From: an uncultured Oscillospiraceae bacterium
GTDB lineage: Bacteria; Bacillota; Clostridia; Oscillospirales; Acutalibacteraceae
DNA: 29,090 bases
Assembly: GCA_900546785.1 (NCBI GenBank)
Contig: URED01000032.1
Location: 1 to 29,090 of the forward strand
Direction: 5' to 3'
A model generated the notes under the pieces. It searched no databases. It was not told the DNA's origin and was given only the letters and a program-made list of their open reading frames with translations. The first letter of the stretch is position 1. Each line of letters starts with the position of its first letter. The translations under genes and the position numbers were made by a program. Shown in pieces: positions 1 through 7,593 of the stretch.

Positions 1-55
1 AAAGTCGCCGCGACGGCACATTTTCAGCATATTGTATTCGGCTCTCGTCAGCTTA
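1..55. repeat. Partial copy of dispersed repeat module B
   Basis: This stretch, read on the minus strand, aligns without gaps to the plus strand of the last 53 bases of the window (29038-29090), with about 43 of 53 positions identical by eye. Shared cores include ATGCTGAAAATG and GCGGCG. The two copies are therefore in inverted orientation at the two ends of the window. Both can be read as open frames, but neither has a start codon with a ribosome site in view. Its nature (decayed gene fragment or part of a mobile repeat) is not resolved. Confidence 0.5.
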
Positions 56-230
56 CTGCCCCCGAGCGAAAGGCGGAAAGCGCAAATGCCGCATGAAACA
101 AGTGTTCATGCGGCATTTAACTTTTTTCACGTACTCTTTGATTTAAAGTTGCTTTTAATTTAATTAATTCCCTTTTTTAAATTAGTAAAGATATATTGCG
201 CGGTTCAGCCGACTTTATCGACAGTCTGAA
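52..230 (+). repeat. Dispersed structured element, copy 1 (possible ncRNA)
   Basis: This is the same element as the minus-strand copy at 25107-25295. In order it has: a block TACTGCCCCCGAGC; a 14-bp hairpin (84-97 pairing with 105-118) followed by a T-run at 122-127; a variable AT-rich stretch; and a highly conserved block at about 188-230 ending in GACAGTCTGAA. That last block can fold, with TTCAG pairing with CTGAA and ACT pairing with AGT inside. A strong terminator follows directly. The hairpin differs from copy 2 by a C-G to G-C swap on both arms, a compensatory change that supports selection on RNA structure. Function is unknown; a 3'UTR-derived small RNA or a mobile terminator cassette are the main options. 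Confidence 0.6.
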
Positions 231-261
231 GCGGAAAGGTAACACCTTTCCGCTTCTTTTT
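228..261 (+). terminator. Rho-independent terminator
   Basis: A perfect 13-bp stem (228-240 with 244-256), 3-nt loop and T5 tail at 257-261 on the plus strand. It ends a plus-strand transcript entering from the left and converges with the end of the DUF4430 gene, whose stop codon overlaps the T tail. The minus-strand continuation is not T-rich, so it is less likely to serve that gene. Confidence 0.85.
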
Positions 262-901
262 ATCGGTCGCTTGCGCTTGTAACGTAATACCACTCCACAA
301 CATCGCCGTCTTGAAGCGTGTATTTAGACGCGCCTTTCATGGGGTTTTCGCCGTTTACACGGTACATCCACCCGCTTGCGCCGCCGCAATCCTTTTCGTT
401 CAGTCCGCCGATACCTGTTATATAGCTTTTACTTTGGTAACGCAGGGAAACGCCGTTTTTTTCGCACGCCGCCTCCAGCGCGTCAAAGACTGTCTGCCCC
501 TGCTTTAAAGTCAGCCGCGTTTGCCCGATGATATAGCCGCTCTGCGGCACATCGGCACCGTAAGAAAGCGCGTTTTTGCAGCTTACGGAAAAGGTTACGG
601 TGACCGTCTGCTTTTCTTTGGATGTGGTTTCAGTACGCCCCGCCGTTGTTTGCGGCGCCACCTGCGTTGTTGCTTTTGTCGAAGTTTCGCGCCGTGTTTC
701 AGTCTCTGTATTCTTTTCGTCCGGCTCGGTGGTGCTTTCCTGCTCCGTTGCGCCGTTATTTTCCGTTTGCTCCGAAACGCTTTGCGGTTCAGCGGCAGTC
801 TGCTCTCTGCCGGGCTTTCCGCTTACGGCGGATACAATAAAAAGGATGACAAGCACGCAAAGCGCCGCCGCGCAGATCATGATCAACTGTTTCTTTTTCA
901 T
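260..901 (-). CDS. Membrane-anchored DUF4430 (transcobalamin C-domain-like) protein
   Basis: The 213-aa protein has a basic N-terminus and a hydrophobic segment (about residues 6-28) that could be a signal peptide or signal anchor; no lipobox is seen. A Ser/Thr/Glu-rich linker (about 30-98) leads to a C-terminal beta domain (about 100-210). That domain carries the hallmark GWMYRVNG and the GDVVEWYYV end typical of DUF4430, the family related to the C-terminal cobalamin-binding domain of animal transcobalamin and intrinsic factor. The divergent neighbour is preceded by a cobalamin riboswitch and has the alpha/alpha-toroid fold type of the other transcobalamin domain, so extracellular corrinoid binding is the inferred job. 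No Shine-Dalgarno site lies at a useful distance, and a promoter -10 ends only 6 nt before the ATG, so the mRNA may be leaderless. B12 binding is inferred, not shown. Confidence 0.85.
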   Translation of the reverse strand: MKKKQLIMICAAALCVLVILFIVSAVSGKPGREQTAAEPQSVSEQTENNGATEQESTTEPDEKNTETETRRETSTKATTQVAPQTTAGRTETTSKEKQTVTVTFSVSCKNALSYGADVPQSGYIIGQTRLTLKQGQTVFDALEAACEKNGVSLRYQSKSYITGIGGLNEKDCGGASGWMYRVNGENPMKGASKYTLQDGDVVEWYYVTSASDR

Positions 902-907
902 ACCTGT

Positions 908-936
908 ATTTTAGCAGAATAAACGGGATTTGACAA
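908..936 (-). promoter_or_regulatory. Promoter of the DUF4430 gene, possibly leaderless
   Basis: On the minus strand, TTGTCA (936-931), a 17-bp spacer and TAAAAT (913-908) form a good sigma-A promoter. Transcription would begin about 7 nt after the -10, at or next to the ATG at 901. Its -35 overlaps the -35 of the opposite promoter (930-935). Confidence 0.6.
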
Positions 937-958
937 TATTTCGTTTTCAGGTTATACT
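930..958 (+). promoter_or_regulatory. Promoter of the riboswitch-controlled gene
   Basis: TTGACA (930-935), 17-bp spacer, TATACT (953-958): near-consensus sigma-A promoter. It drives the leader with the cobalamin riboswitch. The -35 hexamer shares five bases with the -35 of the divergent promoter, so both cannot be occupied together. Confidence 0.75.
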
Positions 959-1155
959 TTTACTGCGCCGAGAGAAAGAGCCGTTTTTCTCACGGGGAAC
1001 GCGGTGAAAAGCCGCGGCAGCTCACTCTACCGTAAGCGCTACGAAATCCAATAGCCACTGTCTTGATTTACCGCTATTTTGAGGTGTTAATTTAGATGGG
1101 AAGGCGGAAAGTAGGTTGATGCGCGAGCCGGGATATCCGTTTGAGGCGTAAAAAA
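958..1155 (+). promoter_or_regulatory. Cobalamin riboswitch
   Basis: The leader contains the conserved B12-box landmarks in the right order: GGGAA followed by GCGGTGAAAAGCCGC (about 997-1018), CTCTACCGTAAGC, AGCCACTG (1053-1060), GGGAAGGCGGAAAGTAGG (1098-1115), GATG and AGCCGGGATATCC near 1126-1139. A closing P1 can form between CGCC/TTTTA (958-969) and GGCGTAAAA (1145-1153). No terminator hairpin with a T-run follows, and the ribosome site GGTGAGG (1163-1169) lies just beyond P1, so translational control is more likely than attenuation. It regulates the plus-strand gene starting at 1177. Confidence 0.9.
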
Positions 1156-1176
1156 ATATGACGGTGAGGTTATAAA

Positions 1177-2223
1177 ATGAAAAAAATTACGGCAGCGCTT
1201 TTATGTGTAATGCTTGTTATCAGCACATCGGTAACGGCATTCGGCGCAACAAAAAACGATGTGAAAGAAAAAATAGACACGGCGGTTGCCTTTGCGTTTG
1301 ACGGCAATTACAGCAAAAACGGCTATACCGTTTCCGACTCCAAGAATCTTTACATTCTTGCGCGCTCCGGTGCGGATATAAGCGGCTTTACGCAAGCGTA
1401 TTTCTCCTGTGTTGCAGACGCGGCGGCAAACGGCACGCTTACAGACCCCGGCACCATCGGAATGGCGGTATCCATAGCGGAGGCCGCGGGGCTCGATCCG
1501 GAAAATATCAACGGTTTAGACCTTGCGGGCGCGCTTGAAGCGGCGGCGCAGAACGCCGTTTCTTCCCCCTACAACTATTTTTATGCCGTTGAAGCCGCAG
1601 TCTCTTTAGGGCTTGAAGATACGGTGACGGTACTCTGCGACGCGCTTGCAAACTATTACATACCCGGCACGGGCACGGATTTCTGGAGCGGATACGGTAC
1701 TTCGCCGGACGATCTTTCCATGTTTATCCTTGCGATGAACACGGCGGGTAAATACAGCGAGCTTACTGCCGACGCATTTGAACTGCTGGAAACGTATTAC
1801 ACCGAAGAGGGCTACACCAATTACGGCGCGAACGTGGATTCCACCGCGCTTGCCCTTGCCGCTTACTGCTCTGACGGCAACGCACAAAAGGCAGACGAGA
1901 TATACGATATTCTGATTCAGAATTATTATGACAGCGAGACCGGCGGATTTAAAGCCGATTATGACGAGTATTACGCCACGGCGGACGCGGTCTTTGCGCT
2001 CAGCTTTTACCTGCCGCTTGCGGACGATCCTGCACCGCAGGAAAGCACGACCGTGGTGAACAACGAAGCAACCGCTTCAACCACGGAGAGCACAACCGCG
2101 CAGCAAAACAAAGACGCAGAAAAAGCTTCGCCCAAAACCGGCGTTCAGACCGTGCCCGCAATTTGCGCCGCAGCTTGTGCTTTGATGCTTGGCGCCGTTG
2201 CAGTTAAAAAGAAAAATAAATAA
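1177..2223 (+). CDS. Cell-wall-anchored alpha/alpha-toroid protein under B12 control
   Basis: The 348-aa surface protein has an N-terminal signal peptide with a likely AFGA cut near residue 24. A helical repeat body (about 30-285) contains repeated helix signatures such as DDLSMFILAM, NVDSTALALAAY and ATADAVFALSFY, typical of prenyltransferase/terpene-cyclase-like alpha/alpha toroids. A Thr/Ser-rich spacer is followed by a sortase-type sorting signal: SPKTG at about 318, a hydrophobic stretch and a KKKNK tail. The N-domain of animal intrinsic factor and transcobalamin is also an alpha6-alpha6 barrel. Together with the cobalamin riboswitch in the leader and the DUF4430 neighbour, this points to extracellular corrinoid capture. 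The start is supported by GGTGAGG at 1163-1169. No catalytic DxDD-type motif of real cyclases is seen. B12 binding is inferred. Confidence 0.85.
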   Translation: MKKITAALLCVMLVISTSVTAFGATKNDVKEKIDTAVAFAFDGNYSKNGYTVSDSKNLYILARSGADISGFTQAYFSCVADAAANGTLTDPGTIGMAVSIAEAAGLDPENINGLDLAGALEAAAQNAVSSPYNYFYAVEAAVSLGLEDTVTVLCDALANYYIPGTGTDFWSGYGTSPDDLSMFILAMNTAGKYSELTADAFELLETYYTEEGYTNYGANVDSTALALAAYCSDGNAQKADEIYDILIQNYYDSETGGFKADYDEYYATADAVFALSFYLPLADDPAPQESTTVVNNEATASTTESTTAQQNKDAEKASPKTGVQTVPAICAAACALMLGAVAVKKKNK

Positions 2224-2234
2224 GATTTGAATTT

Positions 2235-2272
2235 AAAAAGCGGGAACCTGCTGACCGGGTTCTCGCTTTTCT
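2235..2272 (+). terminator. Rho-independent terminator
   Basis: Stem AGCGGGAACC (2239-2248) pairs with GGGTTCTCGCT (2257-2267) with one mismatch, followed by a T-rich tail. The A-run on the left arm gives a weaker tail for dinB coming from the other side. Confidence 0.75.
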
Positions 2273-2323
2273 TATGGACGGAGGATTGTTGTGATTACCT
2301 AAACGCATTTTTACGGCGCGCGG

Positions 2324-3538
2324 TTATTTCTTTTTCGGCCTTTTGGTGCCCATTGTGGAGCCGAGCAGTATTTTTGAATCGCCGTACTTATTTCTGATCG
2401 CGTCCACGGCGGCGTCCACTTTTTTCAGCTTTTCGCTGCCGACGGGATTGGCAGAGCCGAAAAGGCTGATCTGCTCGCCGTCCCCGTCCGTAAGGTCGCT
2501 CAGCGAAACACCCAGCAGCCTGAGCGGCTCGCCGCGCCACAATTCGGAAAACAGCTGCTTTACGACTTCATAAATATCAAGCGTAACGTCTGTGGGAGAG
2601 TTCAGTTCACGCTGGTGGGATCTGTTTTTGAAAGCGCTGTCCCGGATATTGACGGAAATATTATACGCCTTTTTGCCGCCCGCGCGCATACGTGACGCGG
2701 CTGCGTCCGTGAGCGACAGCAGCAGGCTCTGCGCCGTTTTCAGATCCGTTACGTTTTCCTCCACGGTAATGGAGTGGCCGTAGCTTTTGACCTCGCGCGG
2801 CGTATCTCTTACCGGCGAATCGTCTATCCCGTTTGCATAATTATGCAGCTGCTCGCCCGCCTTATTTCCTACCAGAGCTTTCAGCGTGCCGGTATCGGCG
2901 GCGGCAAGCTGCCCTATTGTTTTTATTCCGATAGCATTCAACTTTGACGCTGTTGCCCTGCCTAAAAACAGCAGATCGCTTACGGGCAGCGGCCACATTT
3001 TTTGCTCTATCTCATTTGCAAAAAGCGTATGCACCTTATCCGGCTTTTCAAAATCGCTTGCCGTTTTTGCAAGCAGCTTGTTTGAGCCTATGCCAACGTT
3101 TACGGTAAATCCGAGTTCGTTTTTTATGCGGTCTTTTATCTCATGCGCCGCAGCGATAATATCCGGGTAAACGTTTTTCATGCCCGTCATATCCAAAAAG
3201 CACTCGTCTATTGAAAATTTCTCAAGGCAGGGCGTGTACCGGGCGCAGATCTCCATAAAGTCGGCGGAGTATTTGGAATAAAGCTTAAAATCCGGCGGCG
3301 CCGTCTGAAGCGACGGGCATTTGCGCAGCGCCATGGAAACGGGCTCGCCCGTTTTTATGCCGTATGCCTTTGCCGCCTGCGATTTTGCAAGCACAACGCT
3401 TGTGCGTTTATCGGGATCGCCGCAGATAACGGCGGGCACGGTGCGCAGATCGCTCTCTCCCTGCGCCGCGCGGCGCACAGAGGTCCAGGAAAGAAACGCG
3501 CTGTTCACGTCTATATGAAATATGATTCTTTCCGTCAT
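2324..3538 (-). CDS. dinB: DNA polymerase IV (Y-family translesion polymerase)
   Basis: The 404-aa ImpB/MucB/SamB family protein is a translesion DNA polymerase that copies past lesions with low fidelity. Visible motifs are the first metal-binding aspartate in FHIDVNSAFLSW, the SIDE-type active-site motif in FSIDECFLDMTG (about residue 108), helix-hairpin-helix-like thumb sequence (FLGRATASKLNAIGIKTIGQL) and a little-finger domain from about 240. The tail has QISLF, a beta-clamp-binding pentapeptide, and its partner clamp gene dnaN is in the same window. An upstream ATG at 3559 is in frame, but ATG 3538 is chosen because AAGGGGG stands 8 nt before it and the protein family begins here. It is monocistronic, divergent from glyS. 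No LexA-type inverted repeat was recognised at its promoter. Confidence 0.95.
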   Translation of the reverse strand: MTERIIFHIDVNSAFLSWTSVRRAAQGESDLRTVPAVICGDPDKRTSVVLAKSQAAKAYGIKTGEPVSMALRKCPSLQTAPPDFKLYSKYSADFMEICARYTPCLEKFSIDECFLDMTGMKNVYPDIIAAAHEIKDRIKNELGFTVNVGIGSNKLLAKTASDFEKPDKVHTLFANEIEQKMWPLPVSDLLFLGRATASKLNAIGIKTIGQLAAADTGTLKALVGNKAGEQLHNYANGIDDSPVRDTPREVKSYGHSITVEENVTDLKTAQSLLLSLTDAAASRMRAGGKKAYNISVNIRDSAFKNRSHQRELNSPTDVTLDIYEVVKQLFSELWRGEPLRLLGVSLSDLTDGDGEQISLFGSANPVGSEKLKKVDAAVDAIRNKYGDSKILLGSTMGTKRPKKK

Positions 3539-3570
3539 TCCCGGCGCCCCCTTCAACATGGTATATCTTA

Positions 3571-3599
3571 ATTATAGCGCCGAATCGGCTTTTTGGCAA
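3571..3599 (-). promoter_or_regulatory. Promoter of dinB
   Basis: On the minus strand TTGCCA (3599-3594), 17-bp spacer, TATAAT (3576-3571), about 33 bp before the dinB start. This is a strong sigma-A promoter without an evident SOS operator. Confidence 0.65.
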
Positions 3600-3701
3600 C
3601 GCAAAACCGGTGAAAGACGCGGCGGAAAAATTTTATTGTATATTTTTGCCGACTATGATATTATAATACTGTATTACTATATTACTTAAGGAGAACAGAT
3701 A

Positions 3702-5084
3702 ATGAAGAACACAGAAAAATCGCTTGAAGCACTGGTTGCGCTGTGCAAAGGCAGGGGCTTCGTTTACCCCGGCTCCGAGATCTACGGCGGCCTTGCCAAC
3801 ACATGGGATTTCGGCCCGCTCGGCGTGGAGCTTAAAAATAATATCAAAAACGCCTGGCGTAAAAAATTTATTCAGGAAAACAAATATAACGTGGGCCTGG
3901 ATTCCGCCATTCTCATGAACCCGCAGACATGGGTTGCAAGCGGCCATCTGGGCGGTTTTTCGGACCCGCTTATGGACTGCTGCGAATGTAAAACGCGCCA
4001 CAGGGCGGACGATCTGATTGAAAATTTTGACGGCACCAACGTTGCCGGCTGGAGCAACGAGGAGATGAGCGCCTATATCAAGGAGCACAACATTCCATGC
4101 CCCAACTGCGGCGCGCACAATTTTACGGATATACGCCAGTTCAACCTGATGTTCAAAACGTTTCAGGGCGTAACGGAGGACACGAAGGACGAGATCTACC
4201 TCCGCCCCGAAACGGCGCAGGGCATATTCGTAAACTTTGCAAATATTCAGAGAACGACCAGAAAAAAGGTGCCCTTCGGCGTTGCGCAGGTGGGCAAATC
4301 CTTCAGAAATGAGATCACGCCCGGCAAATTCATTTTCCGAGTAAGGGAATTTGAGCAGATGGAGCTTGAATTCTTCTGCAAGCCCGGCACAGACCTTGAA
4401 TGGTTTGATTACTGGCGCTCCTACTGCCGCGATTTCCTGTATTCGCTCAACATCAGCAAGGAAAACCTGCGCCTGAGGGATCATGAGAAAGAGGAGCTTT
4501 CGTTCTATTCAAAAGCCACTACGGACTTTGAATACCTGTTCCCGTTCGGCTGGGGCGAGCTTTGGGGCATAGCGGACAGAACCGATTACGACCTGACCCA
4601 GCACATCAAAACGAGCGGAAAAAACCTTGAGTATTTTGACCAGGAAGCAAACGAAAAATACGTGCCCTACGTTATTGAGCCGTCACTCGGCGTAGAAAGG
4701 CTGTTCCTTGCCGTTATAACGGAGGCGTATGACGAAGAGATCGTGGACGAGGCGAAGAACGACAAGCGCGTAGTCATGCGCTTTCACCCGGCGCTTGCGC
4801 CGTTCAAGTGCGCCGTTCTGCCGCTTTCCAAAAAGCTCAGCGAGCAGGCGGGCGCGGTATTTGACGCCCTTTCCAAAAAATTCAGCGTGGATTATGACGA
4901 CGCAGGCTCCATCGGCAAGCGCTACCGCAGGCAGGACGAGATCGGCACGCCGCTTTGCGTTACCTATGACTTTGATTCCGAAGAGGACGGCTGCGTGACC
5001 GTTCGTGACAGAGATACAATGCAGCAGGTAAGGATACCCGTTGCCGAGCTTGAAAAATATATTGAAGAAAAGATACAGTTTTGA
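3702..5084 (+). CDS. glyS: Glycyl-tRNA synthetase, homodimeric type
   Basis: The 460-aa class II enzyme charges tRNA-Gly in the cytoplasm. The alpha2-type (GRS1/GlyQS) signature is clear: the N-terminal [20 protein letters not shown], a zinc-ribbon-like pair CCECK (about 93) and CPNCG (about 132), motif 2 with [21 protein letters not shown], motif 3 around [10 protein letters not shown], and the anticodon-binding domain from about 355. Length fits the family. The start has AAGGAG (3688-3693) 8 nt upstream. The leader is only a few dozen bases, so there is no room for a T-box, although many Firmicutes synthetase genes have one. Confidence 0.97.
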   Translation: MKNTEKSLEALVALCKGRGFVYPGSEIYGGLANTWDFGPLGVELKNNIKNAWRKKFIQENKYNVGLDSAILMNPQTWVASGHLGGFSDPLMDCCECKTRHRADDLIENFDGTNVAGWSNEEMSAYIKEHNIPCPNCGAHNFTDIRQFNLMFKTFQGVTEDTKDEIYLRPETAQGIFVNFANIQRTTRKKVPFGVAQVGKSFRNEITPGKFIFRVREFEQMELEFFCKPGTDLEWFDYWRSYCRDFLYSLNISKENLRLRDHEKEELSFYSKATTDFEYLFPFGWGELWGIADRTDYDLTQHIKTSGKNLEYFDQEANEKYVPYVIEPSLGVERLFLAVITEAYDEEIVDEAKNDKRVVMRFHPALAPFKCAVLPLSKKLSEQAGAVFDALSKKFSVDYDDAGSIGKRYRRQDEIGTPLCVTYDFDSEEDGCVTVRDRDTMQQVRIPVAELEKYIEEKIQF

Positions 5085-5148
5085 CTCCCTTTTTACGGGC
5101 GGGCGGCGGCTTTAAATGCCGCTGCCAAAAGAAAGTTGACGTGATTTT

Positions 5149-6708
5149 ATGTGGTTAGACAGAAAACTTATCAAAAGCCAGGCAAGAAACGTTATTGACG
5201 GCAAGTGCCTGCGTCTTTTCGGCGTGATACTGTCCTCTGCGATCCTGTTTATTATGCTGTTTGCGCTCCTTTACGGCGCATTTTTCGGCACTGTTTTTAT
5301 TGCATTTCCAACCGAAGACGGCAGCGGCTACGTGAATAATTACGAGGAGTATTTTAACGAGAATTTCGGCGCCGACAGCTCTGACGCGGAGGACGACTTC
5401 AACAGCTTTGACGGCTCCGGCAGCACAAGCGCCGAGGACGACTTCAACAGCTTTGACGGCTCCGGCGGTTCGGAGGATACCACGCTTTCTCCCGAGGAGA
5501 ATTTTAACAGCTTCAACGGCACCGGGCATATCACCCTTGCTATGGATCCTGTGCTGGCAGGCTCAATCATAATCCTTGTGCTCTGCTGGTTCGTGATCAT
5601 TGCGGAATATCTGCTTATCCCGCTGCCCGTTTCGCTCAGGTATTATTTTGTTGAGCTGGTAAACGGAAAATACAGCGGCTGCCGTGCAGGAGCGCGCAGC
5701 GTTTACCGCAACGCATTCAAGGTAAAATACGGCAAAAAGTTAGGCTGCGCCCTGCTGGTAAATATCATTACGGGGCTGCTTTCCTACCTGCTTTACATAC
5801 CCGCGTTCATCTTTGCTTACAGCTCCTATTTTACTTTTGAGATCCTTTGCGAATACCCGGAGCTTTCCCCGGTAGACGCGATTAAGCTGAGCAGAAAAAT
5901 GGTGCGCGGCAACAGAACGGAGCTTTTTGTGCTTGACCTCAGCTTTATTCCTTGGATGCTGCTTTGCGCATTTGTATTTCCCTGCATATATGTTCTGCCC
6001 TATATGATGACGACCCGCGCGCTCTACTATGAAAACTTCAAAAGAAGAGCGCTTGCGCTGGGCAGGATCACGCAGGACGATTTCCTTTCCGAAAAGCAGA
6101 AGATGGAAAAGATGATGAACGGCGGCTACGGCGGTTATTACGGTCCGCAGCCGGGCGCGTACACGCAGCCTGCCCAATGGCCGGTCAATCAACAGCAATA
6201 TCAGCCCGGCGGGGCACAGCAGGCACCGAATTACCCGCCGCAGGGCGGAGCTTCTGGACAGCAGGCGCATTGCACCGCGTATCAGCCGCAGCAGGCGCCG
6301 AATTACCCGCCGCAGGGGCAGTATCATCAGCAGCCGCAGGGCGCGCCGTACCCACCGCCGCCGCAGGGCTATATGAATGCCGTGCCCTATGAAACGGTAA
6401 TGAAAACCGTTTTCTTTGAGCCGGTTATTGTAAGCGAGCCGCCCGCACCCGTGCAGGCACCGCCCGTGCAGAACACGGCGCAGGATCCTCAGCCACAACA
6501 GGCACCGCCCGTGCAGTTTACCGAAGCAGAGCCGCAGGAGCCGGTTGAGCCGGAATTTACGGAACCGCAGGAGCCGGAAAGCGAAATGACCGAGCCTGTT
6601 GCGCCGGTTGACCCGCAGGAGCCTGCCGAATCCGCAGAACCTGCAGAAACGCAGACGGAGGAACCCGGGACCGCCCAAAATGACGAACCCGAAACAGACG
6701 GGCAGTAA
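5149..6708 (+). CDS. DUF975 family membrane protein with repeats and a Pro/Gln/Glu-rich tail
   Basis: This 519-aa protein begins with the DUF975-type amphipathic lead (RKLIKSQARNVIDGK) and has several membrane segments (about 25-48, 140-165, 195-225, 265-290). Between the first two lies an acidic loop with three copies of a unit of the type (D/E)FNSF(D/N)G(S/T)G (about residues 81-125). After about residue 320 the protein is a long low-complexity tail: first Gln/Pro/Tyr-rich with repeated APNYPPQG, then Glu/Pro-rich to the end. The function of DUF975 proteins is not established. The tail is presumably cytoplasmic or disordered. No strong Shine-Dalgarno site precedes the ATG. It follows glyS by 64 bp and may be co-transcribed. 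Repeat content makes this region prone to length change. Confidence 0.8.
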   Translation: MWLDRKLIKSQARNVIDGKCLRLFGVILSSAILFIMLFALLYGAFFGTVFIAFPTEDGSGYVNNYEEYFNENFGADSSDAEDDFNSFDGSGSTSAEDDFNSFDGSGGSEDTTLSPEENFNSFNGTGHITLAMDPVLAGSIIILVLCWFVIIAEYLLIPLPVSLRYYFVELVNGKYSGCRAGARSVYRNAFKVKYGKKLGCALLVNIITGLLSYLLYIPAFIFAYSSYFTFEILCEYPELSPVDAIKLSRKMVRGNRTELFVLDLSFIPWMLLCAFVFPCIYVLPYMMTTRALYYENFKRRALALGRITQDDFLSEKQKMEKMMNGGYGGYYGPQPGAYTQPAQWPVNQQQYQPGGAQQAPNYPPQGGASGQQAHCTAYQPQQAPNYPPQGQYHQQPQGAPYPPPPQGYMNAVPYETVMKTVFFEPVIVSEPPAPVQAPPVQNTAQDPQPQQAPPVQFTEAEPQEPVEPEFTEPQEPESEMTEPVAPVDPQEPAESAEPAETQTEEPGTAQNDEPETDGQ

Positions 6709-6725
6709 CAAATTCCAAACAACTG

Positions 6726-6754
6726 TTGACAAATCCTGCAACACGGCATATAAT
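6726..6754 (+). promoter_or_regulatory. Consensus promoter of ribU
   Basis: TTGACA (6726-6731), 17-bp spacer, TATAAT (6749-6754): a perfect sigma-A consensus, beginning 18 bp after the previous stop codon. Transcription would start near 6761, just before the FMN riboswitch. Confidence 0.85.
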
Positions 6755-6765
6755 ACAGATACAAA

Positions 6766-6883
6766 ATATTTTCAGGGCGGGGTGAAATTCCCCACCGGCA
6801 GTAAAGTCTGCGAACCGCGAAAGCGGCCGAATCGGTGAGATTCCGATACCGACGGTTAAAGTCCGGATGAGAGAAAATGTTTC
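6766..6883 (+). promoter_or_regulatory. FMN riboswitch (RFN element)
   Basis: Conserved RFN landmarks are present in order: TTCAGGGCGGGGTGAAATTC at 6771, CCCACCGGCAGTAAAGTC, CGAACCGC, CGGTGAGATTCCGATACCG and ACGGTTAAAGTCCGGATGAG ending near 6872. P1 can close between the ATATTTTC at 6767-6774 and GAGAAAATGT at 6872-6881. It senses flavin mononucleotide and represses the downstream riboflavin transporter gene when flavin is abundant. Confidence 0.96.
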
Positions 6884-6921
6884 GTCATATATAACTCATA
6901 TTATATAATGCACAACATTGC

Positions 6922-6954
6922 GCCCCGGTATATCCATATCGGGGCTTCTCTTTT
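6922..6954 (+). terminator. Intrinsic terminator of the FMN riboswitch expression platform
   Basis: GCCCCG (6922-6927) and CGGGGC (6940-6945) with flanking GTAT/ATAT pairs make a strong stem, followed by TTCTCTTTT. It lies between the aptamer and ribU, as expected for flavin-triggered premature termination. Confidence 0.75.
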
Positions 6955-6975
6955 GCCCGAATGCAAAAAGGAGAA
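6946..6975 (+). promoter_or_regulatory. Hairpin masking the ribU ribosome site
   Basis: TTTTGC (6951-6956) can pair with GCAAAA (6963-6968) and TTCTC (6946-6950) with GAGAA (6971-6975), with a 6-nt loop and a 2-nt bulge. The right arm contains the AAGGAG (6968-6973) that serves the ATG at 6982. The left arm is the T tail of the preceding terminator. A second, translational layer of control is inferred. Confidence 0.45.
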
Positions 6976-6981
6976 TGCAAT

Positions 6982-7578
6982 ATGAAAACAGCAACCAAAA
7001 CCGTAACAAGAAAGATAGCCATTTCCGCCATGCTGGCGGCGGTAGGCGTGATCCTGCAGCTTTTTGAGATCCCGCTGCCGTTTATCCCAAGCTTTATCAA
7101 GCTTGATTTTTCAGATCTGCCCGGCTTTATAGGCGCAATCGTATGCGGCCCGTGGGCGGGCGTGCTGATCACGCTGATCCGAAACGTTATCCATATCTTT
7201 ACAGGCTCCAGCGCGGGGATCGGCGAGCTTTCCAACTTCCTGCTGAGTTCGTCATTCGTGCTTTCCGCCGGGCTGATCTATAAAAAAATGCCGAATATCA
7301 AGGGCGTGCTTATAGGCGGCGTATGCGGCGCCGTTATCATGGGCATCGTTTCTTTCCCGGTAAACAATTTCATCATCTATCCGCTTTATTATTCCGTTAT
7401 GGGGCTGCCGCAGGAGGCGATTTTGGAGATGTATCAGCTCATACGCCCCTCCACAGGCTCCATAGCCGAAGCGCTGGTCGTATTCAACGTGCCGTTTACG
7501 ATCGCAAAAGGGCTGATCTCCGTCATACTTTTCTCCGTGGTCTATAAACCGCTTGAAAAGCTGATCAAAAAAATGTAG
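6982..7578 (+). CDS. ribU: Riboflavin ECF transporter substrate-binding subunit RibU
   Basis: The 198-aa integral membrane S-component binds riboflavin and works with a shared ECF module (EcfA, EcfA', EcfT) not encoded in this window. Six hydrophobic segments fit the ECF S-component fold. Family-like sequence is seen in FIPSFIKLDFSDLPGFIGA and GPWAGVLITLIRNVIHIFTG near the N-terminus and PVNNFIIYPLYY later. The FMN riboswitch directly upstream supports the substrate. An in-frame ATG at 6961 exists, but ATG 6982 is chosen because AAGGAG (6968-6973) sits 8 nt before it and would be inside the longer reading. No terminator is obvious before the MITE that follows. Confidence 0.93.
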   Translation: MKTATKTVTRKIAISAMLAAVGVILQLFEIPLPFIPSFIKLDFSDLPGFIGAIVCGPWAGVLITLIRNVIHIFTGSSAGIGELSNFLLSSSFVLSAGLIYKKMPNIKGVLIGGVCGAVIMGIVSFPVNNFIIYPLYYSVMGLPQEAILEMYQLIRPSTGSIAEALVVFNVPFTIAKGLISVILFSVVYKPLEKLIKKM

Positions 7579-7593
7579 AAAAAACGCCGTTTT

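Noticed and set aside
3600..3701. T-box riboswitch before glyS
   Set aside because: The leader is too short and no T-box core sequence or terminator was found.
3539..3701. LexA operator at dinB
   Set aside because: No GAAC-N4-GTTC type inverted repeat was seen at the promoter.
5155..6764. Long minus-strand frames across the DUF975 gene (up to 334 aa)
   Set aside because: They are complements of low-complexity Pro/Gln/Glu-rich coding sequence and have no ribosome site; shadows.
6961..6981. Longer ribU start at 6961
   Set aside because: It would include the ribosome-binding site inside the coding sequence; ATG 6982 has ideal spacing.
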